Below, in pieces: positions 50,755 to 59,853 of a stretch of 64,000 nucleotides of DNA. Made by a program: the position numbers and the translations under genes. The notes under the pieces were generated by a model that ran no database searches, was not told the origin of the DNA, and saw only the letters and a program-made list of their open reading frames with translations. This stretch comes from an uncultured Alsobacter sp. (GTDB taxonomy: Bacteria; Pseudomonadota; Alphaproteobacteria; Rhizobiales; Beijerinckiaceae), in assembly GCF_945952055.1 (NCBI RefSeq), contig NZ_CAMFHB010000009.1, forward strand, positions 1-64,000, written 5' to 3'. Position 1 is the first letter of the stretch. Each line of letters starts with the position of its first letter.

Positions 50755-51513
50755 ATGTCACGCGCAGACACCCTGTCGATCCAGCTCTATTCCGGCCGGT
50801 TCATGGCCTCGCTCGAGGACCAGTTCAAGCTGCTCCAGTCGCTGGGCTACCGCCATGTCGAGCCGTTCGGCGGCCTGTTCGCCGACGTGGCGGGGCTGAA
50901 GGCGCTCCTGCAGACATACGGCATGGCCGCGCCGACGGCCCATGTCGGCATGGACCTGTGGCGCAGCGACGCCGCCGGCACGGCCCGCATCTGCCGCGAC
51001 CTCGGCATCGCGACGGCCTTCGTGCCGGCGCCGCCGCAGGGCGAGCGCGACAAGGATGCCGCCGGCTGGACGGCCTTCGGCCAGGAGCTCGCGGCCATCG
51101 GCAAGATCGCGACCGCCGAGGGCATTCGCTTCGGCTATCACAACCACCACTGGGAATACGGCAAGGCGCCGGACGGCCGGCGCTTCATCGACCTCATCTT
51201 CGCAGCCGCGCCCGACCTCCTGTGGGAAGGGGATTTCGCCTGGACCATTCGCGGAGGCGGCGATCCGCTCGCCGAGATCGCCAGGCATGGCAACCGCCTG
51301 GTGGCCTGCCACGTGAAGGATCTCGCACCCGCCGGCGAATGCGCCGACGAGGACGGCTGGGCCGATCCCGGCCACGGAACGATGGACTGGCCCGCGATCG
51401 TCAAGGCGATGGACGGCGTCGGTCCGGTGGTCCTGGTGGCCGAGCACGACAAGCCGAACGACATGGCCCGGTTCGCCCGGCGCGCCCGCGAGACCGTGGC
51501 GCACTGGGGCTGA
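50755..51513 (+). CDS. Sugar phosphate isomerase/epimerase family protein
   Basis: A 252-residue TIM barrel of the xylose-isomerase-like (AP_endonuc_2) family. GYHNHHWEYGK and LVACHVKDLAP are typical metal-site strands. Members include IolE dehydratase and sugar epimerases, and relatives called CarB act in C-glycoside cleavage with a separate small partner, which was not found here. In this operon it precedes a Gfo/Idh/MocA oxidoreductase and a GMC oxidase, so chemistry on a keto-sugar is likely. Confidence 0.88.
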   Translation: MSRADTLSIQLYSGRFMASLEDQFKLLQSLGYRHVEPFGGLFADVAGLKALLQTYGMAAPTAHVGMDLWRSDAAGTARICRDLGIATAFVPAPPQGERDKDAAGWTAFGQELAAIGKIATAEGIRFGYHNHHWEYGKAPDGRRFIDLIFAAAPDLLWEGDFAWTIRGGGDPLAEIARHGNRLVACHVKDLAPAGECADEDGWADPGHGTMDWPAIVKAMDGVGPVVLVAEHDKPNDMARFARRARETVAHWG

Positions 51514-51551
51514 CCAGGCCGCAATTCGAAGAGACAGAGGATACCACCGTC

Positions 51552-52712
51552 ATGGCAGACCTGGGCGTCGGCATCGTCGGATGCGGAGTTATTTCCGGCA
51601 TCTATCTCGAAAACATGCCGTCCTTCGCCGGCATCAAGGCCGTGGCCTGCACGGACATCATTCCCGAGCGGTCCGAGGCCAAGGCCAAGGAACACGGGAT
51701 CGATGCCGTCACGCCGGCCGAGATGCTGAAGCGCGACGACGTCGACATCATCCTGAACATCACGCCGCCGCTGGTGCACTACGACGTGAGCCTCGCCGCC
51801 CTGCAGGCCGGCAAGCACGTGTTCGGCGAGAAGCCGCTGTGCGTCGAGGTCGAGCACGGCAAGCGCCTCGTCGACGAGGCCCGCTCGCGCGGGCTGGCGA
51901 TCGGCGTGGCGCCCGACACCTTCCTGGGGGCCGGTGGCCGGCTCGCCCGCGAGCTCATCGACCAGGGCATCATCGGCAAGGTGATCGCCGGCTCGTGCAA
52001 CCTCATGTCGCACGGCATGGAGCACTGGCATCCCGACCCGCGCGCCTTCTACGTGCATGGCGGCGGCCCTCTGCTCGACGTGGGCCCGTACTACATGAAC
52101 GCCCTCATCAACCTCCTCGGCCCGGTCGAGAGCGTGGTGGGCGTCACCTCGACCGCCTTCCCCACCCGGCACGTCACGGCCGAGGGCCCGCTGAAGGGCC
52201 AGCACATCCCGGTCGAAACGCCGACCACCATCATGGGCATGCTGCACTTCGCCAGCGGTGCCGACGTGAACGTGTTCATGTCGTGGGACGTGTGGAAGCA
52301 CGGCCACCCGGCGATCGAGCTCTACGGCACCGAGGGCACGCTGCGCGTGCCGGATCCCAACTTCTTCGGAGGCTCGCTGCAGTACTCCAAGGGCCGCGAC
52401 GAGTGGATCACCGTGGATGCCAGCGACCGCGCCTTCGGCCGGCCGAACTACCGTGCGGCGATGTGGCCGGCCGGCCAGCCGAGCCAGGCCAACTACCGCT
52501 GCCTCGGCATCGCCGAGCTCGCGGCCTCGGTCACCCGCGGAACGCCGCATCGCGCGTCCGGCGCCATGGGCAGCCATTCGCTGGAAGCCATGCAGTCCGT
52601 GATCCGCAGCGGCCGCGACGGCGGCCGGATCGCGCTCCAGTCGAAGATCGACCGTCCGGCGTCGCTGCCGGAGAGCGAAGCCGCCCTGCTGTGGGAGGGC
52701 GGCTGGCGCTGA
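51552..52712 (+). CDS. Gfo/Idh/MocA-family sugar oxidoreductase
   Basis: A 386-residue NAD(P)-dependent enzyme. The nucleotide fold begins GVGIVGCGVISGIYLEN, EKPLCVEVEHGK holds the conserved Lys, and GGPLLDVGPYYMN is the C-domain signature with the catalytic Asp region. Such proteins oxidise or reduce sugar hydroxyls, often making or using 3-keto-sugars. It lies 38 bases after the isomerase. Confidence 0.92.
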   Translation: MADLGVGIVGCGVISGIYLENMPSFAGIKAVACTDIIPERSEAKAKEHGIDAVTPAEMLKRDDVDIILNITPPLVHYDVSLAALQAGKHVFGEKPLCVEVEHGKRLVDEARSRGLAIGVAPDTFLGAGGRLARELIDQGIIGKVIAGSCNLMSHGMEHWHPDPRAFYVHGGGPLLDVGPYYMNALINLLGPVESVVGVTSTAFPTRHVTAEGPLKGQHIPVETPTTIMGMLHFASGADVNVFMSWDVWKHGHPAIELYGTEGTLRVPDPNFFGGSLQYSKGRDEWITVDASDRAFGRPNYRAAMWPAGQPSQANYRCLGIAELAASVTRGTPHRASGAMGSHSLEAMQSVIRSGRDGGRIALQSKIDRPASLPESEAALLWEGGWR

Positions 52713-52789
52713 CGCGCCCGCGCCGCGGCCACTAGGCAGGCGGGCCGAGGTCCGCCTGACCAATCCCGGGATGGAAAGGCCCCGTGCCG

Positions 52790-52811
52790 GGCGCCGCGTG
52801 ATCGCGGCGCC
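52790..52811 (+). other. Perfect hairpin upstream of the GMC oxidase gene
   Basis: Exact 9-base arms GGCGCCGCG and CGCGGCGCC around TGAT, with no T-run. A second inverted repeat (CAGGCGG/CCGCCTG) lies about 40 bases earlier. Together they occupy the 148-base gap between the Gfo/Idh/MocA and GMC genes and may set a lower level for the GMC transcript. Confidence 0.55.
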
Positions 52812-52860
52812 GACGGGAGGGGCTTGCCTCGTATCACCCTCGCTCGGAGGAGCCACCGAC

Positions 52861-54429
52861 ATGCCCACGACGTACAGCGAAGAGGTCGACGTCCTGATCG
52901 TCGGCAGCGGACCGACCGGCGCCACCTATGCGCGCGTCATCAACGACATGAGGCCGAAGGCGAAGATCCTGATGATCGACGCCGGGCCCATCATCACCGA
53001 TCCGCCCGGCTTGCACGTCGCCAACATCCGCGACGACAAGCTGCGCGAAGCGGCGCAGATCGCCTCGCAGGGACCCAACCGGAACACGGCCTATGCCCCG
53101 ATGTCGACGGAGGAGGTCCTGGCGCGGCGCGCCGGCGCCCACGACACGTCGATGCTGCGCCGGCCCGGCCTGTTCGTGGTCGGCAACGGCACGATCGACG
53201 GCGATGGCTTTCCGGCGGCCCACGCGAGCCTGAACGTCGGCGGCATGGCGTCCCACTGGTTCGGGGCCTGCCCGCGGCCGGCCGAGGCCGAGCGGATCCC
53301 GTTCATCCCGCGCGCGTTGATGGACGAGGTGCTGACCGGCGCCGAGGCCCTGTTGCGCGTCTCCAAGACGCAGTTCGGCGCCTCCCACATCGCCGGTCCG
53401 CTGCGCGCGGCCCTGAGCAGGCTGTTCGACGCGGGCCGGGCGCCCGACCGGCAGGTCCAGCCGATGCCGATGGCCATCACCGTGACCCCGGAGGGCGTCT
53501 ACCGCTCGGGCTCCAACGTGATCCTCGGCGATCTGCTGACCGACGGCGCAAAGCCCTTCGAGCTTCGGCCCGACACCGTCTGCATGCGCCTGATCATGGG
53601 TGACGGACGGGCGGACGGCGCCGAGCTCAAGAGCACCGTCACCGGCGAGGTCACGCGCGTGAAGGCGGGCACCGTCGTCGTCGCGGCCGACTCGCTCCAC
53701 ACCCCCCAGTTGCTCTTTGCCTCGGGCATCCGGCCGAAGGCCCTCGGCCGGCACCTCAACGAGCACCCGCAGGTCGGCATCCTGGCCGAGCTCACGGGCG
53801 TGCCGGCGGGCGAGCCTGTCGGACAGGGCTTCTTCGGTGGAGGCGTGCTGGGCGATCGCACCGTCACCGCGCGCATGACGAGCGGCGTCATGTGGGTCCC
53901 CTACGACGGCGAAAAATTCCCCTTCCACGTGCAGATGAGCCAGGTGGAGCCGACATCGCTGCTGCCCGAGGACGCCGAGGCCGTGGGCGACAACGCCGTG
54001 GTGACGTGCTCCTTCTTCCTGCCCTCCGACCTGCAGTGGGACAATCGCGTCGAGTTCAGCGAGACCGAGACCGACTGGCTGGGCCGGCCGAAGATGCGCA
54101 CGCACTTCCGGATGAGCGAGGCCGACCTTCAGCGCATGCAACTCGCCCGCGAGACGCAGCTGGCGATCTGCAACACCATCGGTCGCCCCCTGCCGGGCCA
54201 CCAGCCCCGCACGCCGCCCAACGGCTCGTCGCTCCACTACCAGGGCACGCTGCGGATGGGCGAGCGGGACGACGGCACCAGCGTGTGCGACACGCAGAGC
54301 CGGGTCTGGGGGCTGGACAACGTCCACGTGGCCGGCAACGGGGTGATCCCGACGATGACAGCCGGCAACCCGACGTTGACCGCCGTGGCGCTGTCGATCC
54401 TGGGAGCCCGCGCGATCGCGGCCCGGTGA
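52861..54429 (+). CDS. GMC oxidoreductase, pyranose-oxidase / C-glycoside-oxidase-like
   Basis: A 522-residue flavoprotein. The FAD fold begins VLIVGSGPTGATYARVI (about 10-26). VGGMASHWFGACPRP matches the pyranose 2-oxidase segment containing STHW, whose His carries covalent FAD; the equivalent is His132. The C-terminal active pair is His459 (SLHYQG) and Asn503 (AGNPTLTAVALS), 44 apart as in pyranose oxidase (45). Bacterial relatives oxidise free sugars at C2 or glycosides, including C-glycosides, at C3. No signal peptide, so it is cytoplasmic. GGAGG lies ten bases before the ATG. Confidence 0.87.
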   Translation: MPTTYSEEVDVLIVGSGPTGATYARVINDMRPKAKILMIDAGPIITDPPGLHVANIRDDKLREAAQIASQGPNRNTAYAPMSTEEVLARRAGAHDTSMLRRPGLFVVGNGTIDGDGFPAAHASLNVGGMASHWFGACPRPAEAERIPFIPRALMDEVLTGAEALLRVSKTQFGASHIAGPLRAALSRLFDAGRAPDRQVQPMPMAITVTPEGVYRSGSNVILGDLLTDGAKPFELRPDTVCMRLIMGDGRADGAELKSTVTGEVTRVKAGTVVVAADSLHTPQLLFASGIRPKALGRHLNEHPQVGILAELTGVPAGEPVGQGFFGGGVLGDRTVTARMTSGVMWVPYDGEKFPFHVQMSQVEPTSLLPEDAEAVGDNAVVTCSFFLPSDLQWDNRVEFSETETDWLGRPKMRTHFRMSEADLQRMQLARETQLAICNTIGRPLPGHQPRTPPNGSSLHYQGTLRMGERDDGTSVCDTQSRVWGLDNVHVAGNGVIPTMTAGNPTLTAVALSILGARAIAAR

Positions 54430-54457
54430 GGGCTCGGCCGATCCGAGCGACCTCGCC

Positions 54458-54784
54458 CTACTTCACCGACGAGAACGCGGTCGGCTGCAGGAAGGCGTTG
54501 ACGATGTTCTCGAGGATGGGGCCGTCCGCCTCGGAGGCGGTGCGGGCGGCGATCCATTCGGGGTCGGCCTGGAAGGCGGCCCACTTCGTTTCGCGCTCGG
54601 CCATCGACTCCCAGGCGACCAGGTAGACGAGCTCGTTGTTGGAGGGCCCGACCGCGTAGGTCCAGAAGCCGGCCTGCCGGATCCCGTGGCGCTCCCAGAT
54701 CCGCAGCGTGTTGTCCTGGAACCGCTTGAGCAGGGCGGGCAGGCGGCCCGGCAGGCAGCGATAGGTGCGCATTTCGTAGATCAT
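54458..54784 (-). CDS. NIPSNAP family protein
   Basis: A 108-residue single NIPSNAP ferredoxin-like domain (MIYEMRTYRCLPGRLPALLK, then VYLVAWESMAERETKWAAF). The biochemical role of the family is unknown; it appears often in bacterial sugar and aromatic catabolic clusters. It is convergent with the GMC oxidase gene and lies just downstream of the LysR gene. Confidence 0.88.
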   Translation of the reverse strand: MIYEMRTYRCLPGRLPALLKRFQDNTLRIWERHGIRQAGFWTYAVGPSNNELVYLVAWESMAERETKWAAFQADPEWIAARTASEADGPILENIVNAFLQPTAFSSVK

Positions 54785-54824
54785 GATCTCACTCGGCGTT
54801 CGGGTGGGGAGGAGCCCGCGGCCG

Positions 54825-55718
54825 TCAGGCCACGGCGAATTCGGACACGATCTTCAGAAGATTCGCCAGCAGGGGGTTCGCGTCGCCCTTGCGCCAGAGG
54901 CAGGTGATCTCGACGACGTCGGTCGGCGTCACGGGGACGTAGCTGACCCCGGGGAAGGGGATCGTATCCCAGGCCCGATGCACGACGTGGACCCCGAAGC
55001 CGGCCGAGACGAGACCGAGCCTCGTCAGCGTGTTGCTCGCCTCGTGCACGATCCTCGGCGTGAAGCCGGCCCGATGGCAGAGCGCGATGATGCGGTCGTA
55101 GATCGCCTTGTCGTTGGGCTCGCGCGGAAACATGATCCAGGGATCGTCGGCGATCTCGAGGAGCCGGATGGACGTCCGCTCGGCGAGCGGATGGGCCGGG
55201 GGCAGCACCGCCACCAGCGGGTCGCGCACGATGGTGATGCGCTCGAACTCGCCGCCCAGCCGCACGGGCGGATGCGCGAACACCACGTCGGTGGTGCCCT
55301 CGCCCAGCGACTGCATGAGCGCGGTGGACGGCGTGACGTTGTCCACGAAGTGCAGCGAGATCTCGGGGAAGCGGCGGTGGAATTCGGCCAGGATGGTGGG
55401 CAGCGGGCCGAGCAGGGACGCGCTGACCACGCCGACGCTGAGCCGGCCGGCCCGGCCCTGCGCCCCGGCCTGCGCCCGCCGCCGGGCGACGTCGGAGAGC
55501 TTGAGGAGGCGCATGGCCTCGGGCAGGAACGCCTCGCCCGCCAGCGTCAGCCGCACGTTCTTCCGGTCGCGATGGAAGAGGACCACGTTGAGGTCCTCCT
55601 CGAGCTGCTTGATCCGGCGGCTGACATGCGGCTGGGCGATGCGCAGGCGCTCGGCCGCCAGACCGAAATGCCGCGTGCTCGCCAACGTGACGAACGTGCG
55701 CAGCTGCGCGAACTCCAT
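54825..55718 (-). CDS. LysR-family regulator
   Basis: A 297-residue regulator: N-terminal winged helix (LRTFVTLASTRHFGLAAERL, then QPHVSRRIKQLEEDL) and a periplasmic-binding-like effector domain (LSVGVVSASLLGPLPTIL, PPAHPLAERTSIRLLEIADD). It resembles the group that senses aromatic or organic acids. It lies inside the minus-strand sugar block between the lactonase and NIPSNAP genes, so it may act on this block. Confidence 0.93.
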   Translation of the reverse strand: MEFAQLRTFVTLASTRHFGLAAERLRIAQPHVSRRIKQLEEDLNVVLFHRDRKNVRLTLAGEAFLPEAMRLLKLSDVARRRAQAGAQGRAGRLSVGVVSASLLGPLPTILAEFHRRFPEISLHFVDNVTPSTALMQSLGEGTTDVVFAHPPVRLGGEFERITIVRDPLVAVLPPAHPLAERTSIRLLEIADDPWIMFPREPNDKAIYDRIIALCHRAGFTPRIVHEASNTLTRLGLVSAGFGVHVVHRAWDTIPFPGVSYVPVTPTDVVEITCLWRKGDANPLLANLLKIVSEFAVA

Positions 55719-55785
55719 GGCCTCTCCTCCGCCATGCAGACAAGCACGGCTTTGTGGCGGTCAGCCACCCCGGCAGGCTCTGGGC

Positions 55786-56892
55786 CTACATGAAGCGGAC
55801 GCAGATCGGCGTGCCCGCCTCCACCACGTCGCCGGTCGCCGTCAGCAGGCCGCTGGCCGGGTCGATCCGGAACATCACGACGTTGTTGGTGTCCTGGTTC
55901 GCCGCCGCCAGCCACTTGCCGTCCGGGCTGATCTCGAAGTTGCGCGGGATCCTGCCCCGCGTGCTCTCGTGGCCCACCACGGCGATGCGGCCCGTGTCCT
56001 GGTCGACCGAGAAGATCGCGATGCTGTCGTGCCCGCGGTTCGAGCCGTAGAGGAAGCGGCCGGATGGCGCGATCTGCACCTCGGCGCAGGTGCTGTGTCC
56101 GGAGAAGCCCGCGGGCAGGGTCGGCAGCGTGTTGACCTCGGTGAGCGTGCCCTTGGACCCGTCGTAGCGGTATGACGTCATCGTCGAGTTCAGCTCGTTG
56201 ATGAGGAAGGCGAAGCGGTCGCTGGGATGCATCACGATCTGCCGAGGCCCCGCACCGGGCGCCATGGCGATCCAGGGCTGGTCGGGATTGGGCGTCAGCG
56301 TTCCCGTCGTCGGGTCGAAAGCATAGATGATCACCTTGTCCATGCCGAGGTCCGGCACGAACAGGAACCGGTTGGCACGGTCCAGGGTGACCGCGTGGGC
56401 GTGGGGGCCCGCCTGCCGGCGGGGATCGATGCTCGACCCCTGGTGCTGCTTGAAATCGCACGCTTCGCCCAGCGAACCGTCCGCCTGGATCGGCAGCACG
56501 CAGACGCTGCCGCTGGCGAAATTGGCGATGAGCACGTTGCGGCCGGTCGCGTCGACGACGAGGTGGCAGGGATCCGTGCCGCGGCTGGCCCGCGTGTTGA
56601 GATAGGTGAGCGCGCCGCTCTCGCGGTCGATCCGGAACGCGCTCACGGCGCCGCTCGCCTGGCCCTCGTATTCCTTGAACTCGTTGACGCAGTAGAGATG
56701 CGTCCGCGCCGGATTGAAGGCGAGGTAGGACGAGTTGCGGACGCCTTCCGTGATGCCGACGGGCTTCAGGTCGCCCGTGCCGGGATTCTGCTCGAAGCAG
56801 TAGATGCCCTTGCCCTGCCCCTGCAGGATCTGGCCGGTGCCGAAGAGGATCGGCTCGCTGTAGGTGCCGACATAGACGAGTTGGCGCTGCAT
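55786..56892 (-). CDS. Lactonase family beta-propeller protein
   Basis: A 368-residue seven-bladed propeller of the 6-phosphogluconolactonase (YbhE/Pgl) type. Repeated blades include GPHAHAVTLDRANRFLFVPD, PRQIVMHPSDRFAFLINE and IPRNFEISPDGKWLAAANQD. It hydrolyses sugar lactones, which fits a lactone formed by GMC or dehydrogenase oxidation in this cluster. No signal peptide is seen. Confidence 0.88.
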   Translation of the reverse strand: MQRQLVYVGTYSEPILFGTGQILQGQGKGIYCFEQNPGTGDLKPVGITEGVRNSSYLAFNPARTHLYCVNEFKEYEGQASGAVSAFRIDRESGALTYLNTRASRGTDPCHLVVDATGRNVLIANFASGSVCVLPIQADGSLGEACDFKQHQGSSIDPRRQAGPHAHAVTLDRANRFLFVPDLGMDKVIIYAFDPTTGTLTPNPDQPWIAMAPGAGPRQIVMHPSDRFAFLINELNSTMTSYRYDGSKGTLTEVNTLPTLPAGFSGHSTCAEVQIAPSGRFLYGSNRGHDSIAIFSVDQDTGRIAVVGHESTRGRIPRNFEISPDGKWLAAANQDTNNVVMFRIDPASGLLTATGDVVEAGTPICVRFM

Positions 56893-56956
56893 GGTGTCCT
56901 TCCGGGCGCGTGCGTGATGGAATGAGGGGGCGGCCGAGCCGCCCCCGCCGGTGCCG

Positions 56957-57910
56957 TCAGTCGACGGGGATGCCGAGGTCCTTGCAGATGCCCTTGAGGT
57001 AGTTCATGCCCGCCACGGTCTCGGCCACGAACTCGTCCGTCGCGGTGGGGTGGCGATAGACGCCAGGCGCCGTCGAGTTGGGCCCGCGCGACACGCCGGG
57101 TACGTCCTCGAGCTCGATGGAGATGACGCCGTCGTAGCCGACGTCCTTCAGCGCCTGGAACATTGCCGTCCAGTCGATCTTGCCCATGCCCGGGCGCCAG
57201 TGGACGTTGGTGACGCCGTCGTTGTCGGACACGTGGCAGTGGATGATCTTCTTGCCGAGGCGGTACACCGAGATGTTCGGGAAGTCGCCCACCGGGAAGG
57301 TGTGGCTCGGGTCGAAGTTGATGCCGACGGCCTTGGAGTCGATGTGCTCCAGCAGGCGCAGCGCGCCGTCGGTGTTGGCGACGTAGCGGGCCGGGTGGGG
57401 CTCGATCGACATCATGACGCCGGCGCTCTCGCAGGCGGCGGCGCACTGCTTCAGGGCATCGACGTAGTCGCGGAAGTTCTGGTCCCAGTCCACGCCGCGC
57501 GGCACCTTGGCGGCATAGACCTGGACGAGCGGCTTGGTCGTGATGCGCGGGATTTCCTGCGCGTCGCGCATCGCGAAGGCGTGCGAGCTCACCATGTTGA
57601 TGATGGGCGAGCCGAGCTGGGCGCCGACCTCCACCGTTCTTTTCCAGTGCTCCACCGCGGCGGCGCGCTTGGCCGGATCGGCGCTCGACAGGTCGTGCGG
57701 CGTCGAGACGAACTGCGACAGCTTCATCCCCTCGCCCGCCAGCGTCGCCTTGAGGTTCGCGATGGTCGCGGGGGTGTAGTAGTCCGTCAGGTAGTCCTTG
57801 TTCCAGGCGATGAGCTCGATGGCCTTGAAGCCGAGGCTCGCGACCCGCTTGATGCAGGTCTCGTAGGGCGGGTCCCACTGGAAGGGCCAGGACGAGGCGC
57901 CGAATCGCAT
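56957..57910 (-). CDS. Sugar phosphate isomerase/epimerase family protein
   Basis: A 317-residue xylose-isomerase-like TIM barrel. Metal-site strands are visible: SIEPHPARYVANTDG (Glu, His), GINFDPSHTFPVGD (Asp, His), IIHCHVSDNDG (His) and ISIELEDVPG (Glu). This is the longer of two such enzymes in the region and is close to the group linked to 3-keto-glycoside cleavage or epimerisation. It lies between the MalG-type permease and the lactonase on the same strand. Confidence 0.9.
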   Translation of the reverse strand: MRFGASSWPFQWDPPYETCIKRVASLGFKAIELIAWNKDYLTDYYTPATIANLKATLAGEGMKLSQFVSTPHDLSSADPAKRAAAVEHWKRTVEVGAQLGSPIINMVSSHAFAMRDAQEIPRITTKPLVQVYAAKVPRGVDWDQNFRDYVDALKQCAAACESAGVMMSIEPHPARYVANTDGALRLLEHIDSKAVGINFDPSHTFPVGDFPNISVYRLGKKIIHCHVSDNDGVTNVHWRPGMGKIDWTAMFQALKDVGYDGVISIELEDVPGVSRGPNSTAPGVYRHPTATDEFVAETVAGMNYLKGICKDLGIPVD

Positions 57911-57972
57911 GTGCGTGCTCCTTGTGTACGACGTGATGTGTGGAGGGGAGCCGCGACCGGCCCCCCGTTCGC

Positions 57973-58848
57973 TCAGCCCTTGACCGCGCCTCCCAGGAGC
58001 CCCTGGACGATGAAGCGCTGCATGACGAGGAAGAAGAACAGGACGGGCAGCGTGATGATGCTGGCCCCCGCCAGGATCAGGTCCCAGCGGAAGGTGTATT
58101 CCTCCTGGAAGCTCGCGAGCCCGATCGGCAGCGTGAACAGGTCATGGTTCTGCAGCAGCACCAGCGCGAAGAGGAACTCGTTCCAGCCGCGGATGAAGCC
58201 GAACATGGTCACCGCCGCGATACCGGGTCCCGCCAGGGGCAGGATGATGCGGTGGAAGGTGCCCATCATCGAGGCTCCGTCGATCACGGCGGCCTCCTCC
58301 AGCTCCGCCGGGATCGCCTCGAAGAAGCCGCGCAGCATCCACACCGTGAAGGGGATCGAGAACGACGTGTAGGCGATCACCAGCGCCGTGTGCGTGTTGA
58401 ACAGCCCGAGCTTCTGGATGATCACGAAGAGCGGGATCACCAGCAGGATGTGCGGGAACATCTGGGTGATGAGCAGCAGCAGGGAGAAGGCGTAGCTGCC
58501 CGCGAACTTGATGCGCGCGATCGCGTAGGCGGCGTACATCGAGATGATGACGGAGCAGGCCGTCGACAGCGCCGAGACCTTGAAGCTGTTCCAGAAATAG
58601 GTCGGGAAGGCGGTGCCTTCCCAGACGTTCCTGAAGTTCTCCAGCGTCCAGCGCACGGGCAGCATCGTCATGTTGCGCGCGAAGAGCTCGGACTGCGGCT
58701 TCAGCGACGAGGACGCCATCCAGAACACGGGGAACAGGATGACCGTCACGGCGACGGCGAGCAGGGCGTAGACCACGACGAGCACGATCACGGCCCGACG
58801 GCTCATGGTGGGGTTGTCCCGCTTCGGGGTGGCCATGGATCCGTCCAT
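57973..58848 (-). CDS. Sugar ABC importer 2, permease (MalG type)
   Basis: A 291-residue protein with six helices. SSLKPQSELFARNMTMLP follows the first helix, and the EAA loop is EAAVIDGASMMGTFHRIILP. The ATG at 58848 shares one base with the stop of the upstream permease. No ATPase gene follows within the block. Confidence 0.93.
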   Translation of the reverse strand: MDGSMATPKRDNPTMSRRAVIVLVVVYALLAVAVTVILFPVFWMASSSLKPQSELFARNMTMLPVRWTLENFRNVWEGTAFPTYFWNSFKVSALSTACSVIISMYAAYAIARIKFAGSYAFSLLLLITQMFPHILLVIPLFVIIQKLGLFNTHTALVIAYTSFSIPFTVWMLRGFFEAIPAELEEAAVIDGASMMGTFHRIILPLAGPGIAAVTMFGFIRGWNEFLFALVLLQNHDLFTLPIGLASFQEEYTFRWDLILAGASIITLPVLFFFLVMQRFIVQGLLGGAVKG

Positions 58849-59741
58849 CACACGGCCTCCGCCTGGGTCTTCGTGCGGTAGACGAGAAGGTAGGCGATGC
58901 TGAACACCAGGAGACCGGCGAGCATCAGCATGGCGATGGCCGCCGCATAGCCCATTTCCAGGCCCCAGAAGGCCTTGTCGTAGATGAGCGTGGGCAGCGT
59001 CTTGGTGGCGTTGGCGGGCCCGCCGCCGGTCAGCAGGTAGATGATGTCGAAGGCCTGGAAGGTCCAGATGCAGCCGAGCAGCGTGATGATGACGCTGGTC
59101 TTCTTGAGGAACGGCATCGTGATGTAGACGAAGCGCTGGCGGACGTTGGCGCCGTCGATCGTGGCCGCTTCGTGCAGCTCCTTGGGCACGTTCTGCAGGG
59201 CGGCGAGGAGCACGATGAACATCACCGGATAGAGCTTCCAGATCTGGACGAAGATCACGGCAGGCATCGCGAGGTTGGGATCGGAGAGCCACAGCACGGG
59301 CTTGGAGACGATCCCGCTCTTCACGAGCAGGAAGTTGATTACGCCGAACTCGTCGCCGTAGAGCCACTTCCACAGGAGTGCCGTGCAGACGTCGGGGATG
59401 ACCCAGGGAATGAGGAACAGGGCGCGGAAGATGCCGCGTCCCCAGATCTCCATGTTGAGCAGGAGCGCCAGCGCGAGCGCCACGACATAGCCGCCCGCCA
59501 CGGCGAAGACGGTCCAGACCAGGGATCGCCCGAGGCTGTACCAGAAGATCTGCTCGTCGAAGAGCGCGCGGGAATAGTGCTTGAGACCGACGAAGGCCTC
59601 CGGGTTGGCCCGCATCTGGTTCTGGTTCTGCAGGCTGACGATGACCCCCTCGATGATCGGGTAGACGTCGAGCAGCGCGATGACGATGACGGCGGGCAGG
59701 ATGAGGAAGTAGGCGAAGCGCGCTCGCCGCTGGAGATACAT
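58848..59741 (-). CDS. Sugar ABC importer 2, permease (MalF type)
   Basis: A 297-residue protein with six helices. SLQNQNQMRANPEAFVGLKH lies early, and the EAA loop is EAATIDGANVRQRFVYITMP. It pairs with the MalG-type permease. Stable hairpins separate it from the binding-protein gene upstream. Confidence 0.93.
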   Translation of the reverse strand: MYLQRRARFAYFLILPAVIVIALLDVYPIIEGVIVSLQNQNQMRANPEAFVGLKHYSRALFDEQIFWYSLGRSLVWTVFAVAGGYVVALALALLLNMEIWGRGIFRALFLIPWVIPDVCTALLWKWLYGDEFGVINFLLVKSGIVSKPVLWLSDPNLAMPAVIFVQIWKLYPVMFIVLLAALQNVPKELHEAATIDGANVRQRFVYITMPFLKKTSVIITLLGCIWTFQAFDIIYLLTGGGPANATKTLPTLIYDKAFWGLEMGYAAAIAMLMLAGLLVFSIAYLLVYRTKTQAEAV

Positions 59742-59780
59742 CCACCACTCTCCCGGTGAGGGGCGACCCGAGGAAACGCA

Positions 59781-59845
59781 GCCGGCCCGTGCCAGGCCGG
59801 CGCGCGGTCGGAGGAAGGGGAGGGCGGGCCGCGGCGGGCCCGCCC
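59781..59845 (-). other. Two hairpins between binding protein and permease genes of importer 2
   Basis: GCCGGCC, seven bases, GGCCGGC (59781-59801), and GGGCGGGCC, six bases, GGCCCGCCC (59822-59845). Both have perfect arms and lie just after the binding-protein stop, in the same position as the hairpin at 47744-47769 in importer 1. No T-run follows. Confidence 0.65.
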
Positions 59846-59853
59846 GGTGTCGC

